Assembly: GCA_009746045.1 (NCBI GenBank)
Contig: RPFO01000123.1
Coordinates: 479,620-543,619 of the forward strand
Direction: 5' to 3'
Source of the DNA: Mesostigma viride
Taxonomy: Eukaryota > Streptophyta > Mesostigmatophyceae > Mesostigmatales > Mesostigmataceae
DNA: 64,000 nucleotides
Both the position numbers and the translations under genes were made by a program. Shown piece by piece: positions 59,201-64,000 of this stretch (the first letter of the stretch is position 1; every line of letters starts with the position of its first letter). Below the pieces are notes generated by a model. The model was given only the letters and a program-made list of their open reading frames with translations. It had not been told where the DNA came from and did no database searches.

Positions 59201-61321
59201 CCGCGCCACCTGTGACGGAGGGAAGTTGTCCGGTGGGTCTGGGAACACTTGGGGACGAAGGTGATGCATAGGTTTGGGGGTAATATTCGCCATAGCCTGG
59301 TAATTACAACGTGTATTGAGACAGTATCACGTGACTTTGGCGGGAAATTTTCACTCTCGCGCGCGCGTAACTAGATATGGCTGCCAGCGTGCCGTTATCA
59401 AGGATATTTTGCATCTCGCGGCTTGTAACGGTTCAGAATGTTGCTCAGAATGATGATGCGTGATTTTCGTAGGTCAGGGGTGGCCAGATGTGTAGCATTG
59501 GTAAAATACAGGTAGGAAATTACTGCTTTCTTGGTCGTCAGTACCAGATGAGTAATGGCATGTCATATTTCGATTTTCTTCTTATGGCCCGGCAGTCTGC
59601 GCCAGCCCGAGCACCCAGTTTTGGTACGGGACATCCGCAGCAGCGTCCCTGTGAATTCGGATGCGTTTATAGGTCATCTTTGCACAGAACATCAACCTGG
59701 TAATCATGGCGGATGCATTCATTATGCGGCTATGGCGGCCTATGCCTGGAAAGCATTAGCCAGTGTGAGATACGAGGGTCCCGGCCAGCAGAACCCGGAA
59801 AGGTCGTGATCAAGCCAGGTACGGCAACGTGTTTGCATGTCGTTTGCACGGGAAATTGTCGTTTATGCATCGATTTTACACGAGTGTATCAGTGCGTCTT
59901 GCAGCAGGTTTCCATGCCTGCTGTATGAGTGCTATTAGCCCCAAATCTGCTCAGTTTGGGGTGTTTCTTTGGAGGATGCCATTCCGTTAGTGCTGGTTCA
60001 GCAACTTCTTTGTTTCCCAGCACTTTTGACAGTCCTATGTGGCTGTATACCATGCATAACTGTGTGGCATTTCATGGATGGCTGCTTACGCGCGCGTAAC
60101 CCACACACGTAAGTGAGCGCGTTATATAGGTCAGATGGGCTATCCGTGCGGTCTGACCCAAGGAAAGCATGGTGGCACTATCCAACGAAATTGTCCAATG
60201 TTGATATTGAGGTTCCCGACCCTCCCAGTAGGTGTTATTATCTAAGGGGCTTTTGCTTACCTGAAAATGATCGTCTTTTGTCCAACTTTGGCAGTAAATA
60301 TCTTGCAAAGCACTGAATGGACTCAGGATATTATTGCATATTCTGAAAGCCCTTGAAGTGTACATACTCCTAGCACCTTGGTTGGGGGTATTTGGAGTTG
60401 TGGCCTATGAGTTATGATTTTTTCCATTTTCAGGGGTCTAAAAATGCCAAAAAACCATTCCCGGACTATGGGTTAAGTCTCAATCTTCTTTTTTTAAGTC
60501 TTGTTCAAGGGTATCCGACATTTGCAGGCAGATGCAAAAGAAAAGCATTTTGAAAAGATGGCTTAGCCAAAAATGGTGAATGCCAAACCCGAGTTGATGC
60601 CACGGGCGAGCACTGACATGGTTTCCAGTACACCGCAATGGAACATGTAGCTTCAGGAAAACCTTCGGCAAAGTACTAACAGTACACAGCCACACGTGGC
60701 CCATCGTATGATGTGCCCATCTATCCATTTTTGAAAATGCGTGATTTTAGGCTCAAACCCAGCGTCAGGGATTTGCACTGGCACCTCGTACCTCAACACA
60801 GGTTTACCAACGGTCTCGTATACATCCCGTTGTTCCAACGTGTGGTCGAACACGCCATCAAAGTTGAACACTCGTTCTTTCATTTTTGGAGCCTCTGCGC
60901 CGCCACCCATTAAGACCCTGTCAACGGCATTCCCTTCTTCTTCCTGGCAAACGCCACGAAGGGGCGGAAGCGGGGAGAGGAACCAGCAGAGGGGCCGGAA
61001 ATACATCGTAAGTTTGACGCCTTTAAAACTTATAAAATTCTTGAAACATCCCAAACTGGGGTAAACGAGAAATTGGAGGCCTGGAAGCGAGCTTACATCG
61101 TATATAGAGAATGCCTCTATGTCAAGATTCCCCGGTCCTTTGCCAATTATTCAAAGGCAACAAGGTCCGAATGTACCCACCTGAATAGTGGTTGTCTTGG
61201 CGTCCATATCCATGTACACGCAGCATTTTTCCCCCTCCTCTCTTTCCACGGGCGGCCTAACACGAGCGTAAACATGGACACGCCCTTTCCCCCCACCATC
61301 ACCAGCGTTATTCTCAGCCAT
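44610..61321 (-). CDS. Kinesin-like motor protein with long coiled-coil stalk, 963 residues
   Basis: N-terminal kinesin. Twenty exons on the minus strand: 61321-61181, 60943-60792, 58389-58194, 57643-57447, 56814-56707, 55895-55802, 55181-55039, 54513-54405, 53643-53540, 52963-52828, 52308-52225, 51698-51561, 51337-51260, 50623-50459, 49836-49666, 48940-48840, 48130-47990, 47279-47189, 45585-45446 and 45012-44610 (TGA). They sum to 2892 nt with matching phases. Motor: [10 protein letters not shown] (about 15), [21 protein letters not shown]-loop [10 protein letters not shown] (110-119), switch I NKASSRSHA (about 224), switch II DLAGSE (about 261), [13 protein letters not shown] (304 on), [12 protein letters not shown]. 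Alternating Glu/Lys/Ala/Gln helices (about 380-830) should form a coiled coil. The end has [19 protein letters not shown] and LLRNRDNN, then a Gly/Pro-rich tail; similar motifs end several ciliary kinesins. Subfamily not assigned; an axonemal role is inference. Confidence 0.95.
45908..47036. mobile_element. Foldback-like element in kinesin intron 18
   Basis: Inverted repeats of about 115 bp, 45908-46025 and 46918-47036, share AGCCCATTTTCAGAAGAACC, AAAGGGCGAAGCCAATT, GGAGAGGTGCGTG, GATTTCCATTGG and GTCTAC. They flank 890 bp that includes a 380-bp tetranucleotide satellite. No transposase and no clear target duplication were found. Confidence 0.65.
46415..46815 (+). repeat. (GGAT)n - (GGAC)n tetranucleotide satellite
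   Basis: About 40 GGAT units (46415-46585), a mixed stretch, then about 40 GGAC units (46640-46797), and GGAT again at the right end. The long frames here are artefacts. Confidence 0.97.
49400..49690 (-). repeat. ~41-bp minisatellite containing the exon 15 end and its 5' splice site
   Basis: About six imperfect units on the minus strand read CTGCTCAAGGAACAGAAGGC, then AAAGGAGGA-GAGGTGGGTGG. The first unit is the real end of exon 15 ([11 protein letters not shown], donor GTGGGT at 49665). The following units lie in the intron and keep coding-like and donor-like bases. Confidence 0.9.
49963..50028. repeat. (CA)n microsatellite in kinesin intron 14
   Basis: About 33 CA dinucleotides, uninterrupted. 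Confidence 0.97.
53210..53273. repeat. (CA)n microsatellite in kinesin intron 9
   Basis: About 31 CA dinucleotides, preceded by a C-run at 53176-53189. Confidence 0.97.
53340..53550 (-). repeat. ~25-bp minisatellite containing the exon 9 end and its 5' splice site
   Basis: About eight units read on the minus strand as GGGGGGAGATGGCGCAGTGA with GTG or ATG after. The rightmost unit is the true exon 9 end (GAGATGGCGCA, donor GTGAGT at 53539). The others extend into intron 9, each with a GTGAAT or GTGAGT donor-like site. Confidence 0.9.
55905..56212 (+). repeat. 7-bp satellite (GGGCATT / GGGCAGT) in kinesin intron 5
   Basis: About 43 units. Begins 10 bp from the exon 6 acceptor (55897-55896); on the sense strand it reads AATGCCC / ACTGCCC, a C-rich stretch upstream of the acceptor. 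Confidence 0.95.
59128..60472. mobile_element. piggyBac-like non-autonomous element in kinesin intron 2
   Basis: Ends in CCCATAGCCCGGAAAC (left) and, inverted, CCCATAGTCCGGGAAT (right). Both are flanked by TTAA (59124-59127, 60473-60476), the target of piggyBac-type elements, whose termini also begin CCC/CCY. Length 1345 bp. Open frames at 59488-59928 are short and not recognisable as a transposase. Confidence 0.75.
59141..59215. repeat. Perfect palindrome and 15-bp stem hairpin inside the piggyBac-like element
   Basis: A 26-bp palindrome with half-site AAACAGTTCGATA at about 59141-59166 is followed by a hairpin with stem GGTGGCGCGGCGCTC and an 8-base loop at about 59173-59210. Both are near the left terminus; subterminal structure of this kind can bind transposase, but that is inference. 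Confidence 0.8.
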
Positions 61322-62178
61322 GATTTGCGTTATCCGATAGAGCTATGACGGCCTAAATTAAAGAAGAAGTTCTTTCCATTACCGAATTCCCCAATGGAAT
61401 TGCATCAGCATTTGGAGCTATTGAATTCGACTACATTAATATCGTTCGTAGGAAACGACATGGTGCTTAGGTAATGGAAAGCGTGCTTCTCCATAGCTTC
61501 CACAACTTTCCAACTGCGTAGTCAACACAACGTTTGTTTTTGCAGGGTCGTTAATTACAGGCCGTTGCTGACTAATGTCCAAACATAGTCGCGGAGCCGA
61601 TTCGGGCCGGAAGAGCCCCAAGAGGTACTGCACCAAATGCCAATGCAGGCAGCTACGCAGGCCATCGGGGCCGATCTGGGCCAGGGTCCCGACAGATTTC
61701 GCTACTGTACTGTACTGTACTGTACAGTAACTAACTACTGCCCATGTGCGGCGTGGGACACAACAACTAACTGACTAACTGAACTGCAGAAAAAATTCAG
61801 GTGGCCCCTGAAAGTTTAGAACTAGATCACAGGGACCTGCTCCTCCTCGACCGCCGACGCCAACTGCAAGTTGCGTGCTGCAATTGTACTGTAGTACAGT
61901 ACAGTAGATCACTGATAGCAACAGTACCGGGTGCGTTGTGCATACGCGACAGGCGCGTACGTGCACTAGCGGCATGGCATGGCGCATCTTGCATGAAATA
62001 AAAAATGGCACGGAAAGGAACGAAGACGTTGTCAACGGCTGCTCTCCTCGCTAGCCTGCCGGATAATCGCTAGGCCCAACCACATAGCCCTGGCAGGCCA
62101 GCGCCGTTTCGCATCGTAATCCAGAGGTTCACCTTCTCCACCGCTCCCCCGGCGCGTGAATCGTTTTGGTCCTAACAA
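61322..62178. promoter_or_regulatory. Shared upstream region of kinesin (-) and NDUFA6 (+)
   Basis: The 857 bp between divergent start codons. Contains (TACTG)n at 61694-61727 and further GTACTGTAGTACAGTACAG words near 61889-61908, which are self-complementary. No TATA box is evident. Two-way promoter function is inferred from gene order. Confidence 0.4.
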
Positions 62179-63027
62179 ATGGCCGCCGTTCGGGGGGCGC
62201 TAGCAACGGTAGCAAGCACATCATTCGAACATGCTGCTGAAAGAGCCAAGGACTTCTTCAAGGAGATAGCGAAAGCTGTTCCAAGTATTATGAAAATGTA
62301 CCACCTTGACGATGTCACAACTAAGTCACAATTTCTTGGAATGATTGCAGACCGGTTCCGGAAGAACGCCGAAATTACAAACCCCCAGGCAAGTGCTTTT
62401 TTGCTGCACGCTGTGTAAATCGAAGAGCCCTGGGGGTAGCGATTATCACTTAAGATGCTGTATTAGATGCTGTAGGCTCCATGCTTCTTGCGTGCTGAAG
62501 AGCCTTGCAACTCTGCACTGTGTGTTTATCAAGGAGACATCCAGCGCAGAAATAGTTTGTTTGTGCGTGTGCGCGTGTGTATACCGAAGTAGCGTTTCCA
62601 CCCCATGATTGCCTCCCTATAGTGATCGTACCTGATCCGGCGGGGGCGCACAACCTACCACTCCGCAGGCGGTGTGTCCGGCACGTTTCAATATCGGTGG
62701 CCTTCTCTCTTGGAGAATGCGGCGAACAAGTTCTGTGCTGCATGCCTCTAGGATGCTGTGGGTGAATCTGCCATGGCTGACGAGGACAGAAACACGTGTG
62801 GCCATCATGCCTGCTTGATGCGCACATTTGTTGTCCTGTGGGTTGTCCAGGTGATTGACATCCTTGTGTACAAGGGGCGCGAGGAGCTGGAGCAGATCCT
62901 GCTGCAGCACAAGCAGCGGCACCACCTGCTGACCAAGTACATCTCACCAAAGTACGAGGACGCCGGGCTCAAGGAGCTGCAGTCCACCAAGTCGGACTTT
63001 TTGTCGCGCTTTTACGAGAGCAACTAG
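62179..63027 (+). CDS. NDUFA6: NADH dehydrogenase (complex I) alpha subcomplex subunit 6 / B14
   Basis: LYR-family accessory subunit of mitochondrial complex I, on the matrix arm. Two exons, 62179-62388 and 62851-63027 (TAG), phase 0, 128 residues, about the plant length. Matches plant homologues along the whole chain: AAERAKDFFKEIAKAVPSIM, MYHLDDVTTKSQFLGMI, RFRKNAEITNPQ, then VIDILVYKGREELEQILLQH, KQRHHLLTKYI, SDFLSRFYESN. The exon 1 donor is GC (CAG then GCAAGT at 62389), a minor but known GC-AG intron; splicing there restores the family sequence exactly (ITNPQ-VIDIL). The ATG at 62179 precedes the first conserved residues and no upstream in-frame start fits better. Divergent from the kinesin gene. 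Confidence 0.94.
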
Positions 63028-63932
63028 GGGGCCTGGCACCTCATGTGCTCAAGCAGCCTCGCGCTCATGGGGCAGTTTGCCTGCCTCTCTTTGCATAAGC
63101 AGCCCAGCATGCCTCTGTGGATGATGAGTCTTTGCTCGCCCGGGAGTTGCTGGGGCTGTTTCAATGAGGCAAAGACTCTTGAGTGGCAGGTGCTTACATG
63201 AGTGCATTGTGAGTACCAACGTGGTTAGATGTGCATTACACGGTACCGGCGCTACTGGCTGTTGTACGGGGCAGAAGGACTCCTGTTTGTTGTGCTTCAT
63301 GCATCGAGTGAAGCACAAGCCGCACACCTGGGCAGATAGTCTAGTCTTGTCTAAGCTGTAGTGCTCACAGTGGCATATCATGCTGCTTGTGATGATGTGA
63401 TCATCTATTATTTATCAATCGTGGGGTGCATTGTGCAGAGTTGCTGTTTGGGGGGGGGGGGGGGGGGGGACATCAGATGATGCATCCAATTGATCCAAAT
63501 GTGTATTTTCTTTTCTATTTGGCAAGGAACAAATTGAACCACTTGCATTGTATTTTAAATAGGTATTTGTAAAGAGTATCAAAGAGACAACCAGCGTAGT
63601 ATATCTGCACAAATGATAGTTGATTCACTGTATTGATATTGTCACCAAAACCTAAGTCACGGACGCAGGGGGGCGCCAGGCGGTCAACGCTCATGTCTTC
63701 GCATCATGCTGCATTTCTAAAAAAGATCTACCCACTGAATGCTGGTGGCGTCCACGGCACCCATACAGCGCGGCACCACACCAAAAGTACGACACGCTTG
63801 CAAGTACATACCGCGCGAGCCCGACCTAGCCCGTGCGGGGCTTCGATCCCATCTTCTGATTCCCATCTGGTTGTTGATGGTCCCATGAATTAAACTCGTG
63901 CTCCCGTTGGGAAGTCATGGAGCATTAACCCC
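63028..63932. other. NDUFA6 3' flank
   Basis: Non-coding. A poly-G run of 20 lies at 63450-63469. A possible TGTAA polyadenylation motif is at about 63567. A solo ORF1-family hairpin is at 63899-63926. Confidence 0.45.
63899..63926 (-). repeat. Terminal hairpin of ORF1 retroposon family, solo copy
   Basis: GTGCTCCCGTTGGGAAGTCA then TGGAGCAT: both stem arms kept. Preceded by GAATTAAACTC, the reverse of the family's AT tail. Confidence 0.65.
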
Positions 63933-64000
63933 GATCGATCGATCGATCGATGGATGGATGGATGGATGGATGGATGGATGGATGGATGGATGGATGGATG
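63933..64000. repeat. (GATC)n - (GATG)n microsatellite at the window end
   Basis: About four GATC units change to GATG units that run to the last base, so its full length is unknown. Confidence 0.95.

Noticed and set aside
1-64000. tRNA or rRNA genes
   Set aside because: No A/B-box plus GGTTCGA cloverleaf and no rRNA core sequence was found by eye; a tRNA scan would settle it.

Overview
This window is nuclear DNA from a photosynthetic eukaryote, most likely a flagellated green alga or a close relative in the green lineage. The evidence is spliced genes with short GC-rich exons and GTGAGT/GTGCGT-type donors, a bacterial-type sigma factor carrying introns (a nucleus-encoded plastid protein), a plant-like complex I subunit, a motor protein with a cilium-type tail, and dense retrotransposon debris. 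Nothing fits a bacterial genome. I cannot name the species.

Five host genes could be rebuilt exon by exon, with phases that agree at almost every junction. They are the 3' end of a plastid sigma factor (351-2471, +); the U11/U12 snRNP 25 kDa protein (6975-9010, -); the RNase P/MRP subunit RPP30 (10099-16753, +, 10 exons); a 963-residue kinesin (44610-61321, -, 20 exons); and NDUFA6/B14 of mitochondrial complex I (62179-63027, +, 2 exons). SNRNP25/RPP30 and kinesin/NDUFA6 are two divergent pairs, each probably sharing an upstream region.

The space between genes is mostly mobile DNA. At 2.8-6.8 kb there is a mariner-like MITE, a retroposon that carries only a LINE ORF1, and a 17-bp minisatellite. 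At 17-24 kb there is a degenerate ORF1 copy and then four 5'-truncated copies of one LINE (reverse transcriptase plus a C-terminal restriction-like nuclease). Three of these are stacked head to tail on the same 14-bp sequence and the fourth is inverted. At 27.4-30.3 kb lies the 5' half of an LTR element: an RNase H1-type hybrid-binding ORF, gag with a zinc knuckle, and a broken protease reached through a candidate -1 frameshift site. At 30.4-38.4 kb an intron-containing gene of unknown function is duplicated, each copy ending in an inverted array of an 11-bp motif. At 40.3-44.5 kb there is an RTE-like LINE pseudogene and a second ORF1-only element.

The introns of the host genes are themselves full of repeats: (GTGGG)n in RPP30; in the kinesin gene a foldback element filled with (GGAT)n/(GGAC)n, two (CA)n tracts, a GGGCATT satellite and a piggyBac-like TTAA element. 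The most unusual pattern is that two separate kinesin minisatellites are tandem copies of an exon's last bases together with its 5' splice site, placing a ladder of duplicate donors inside the following intron.
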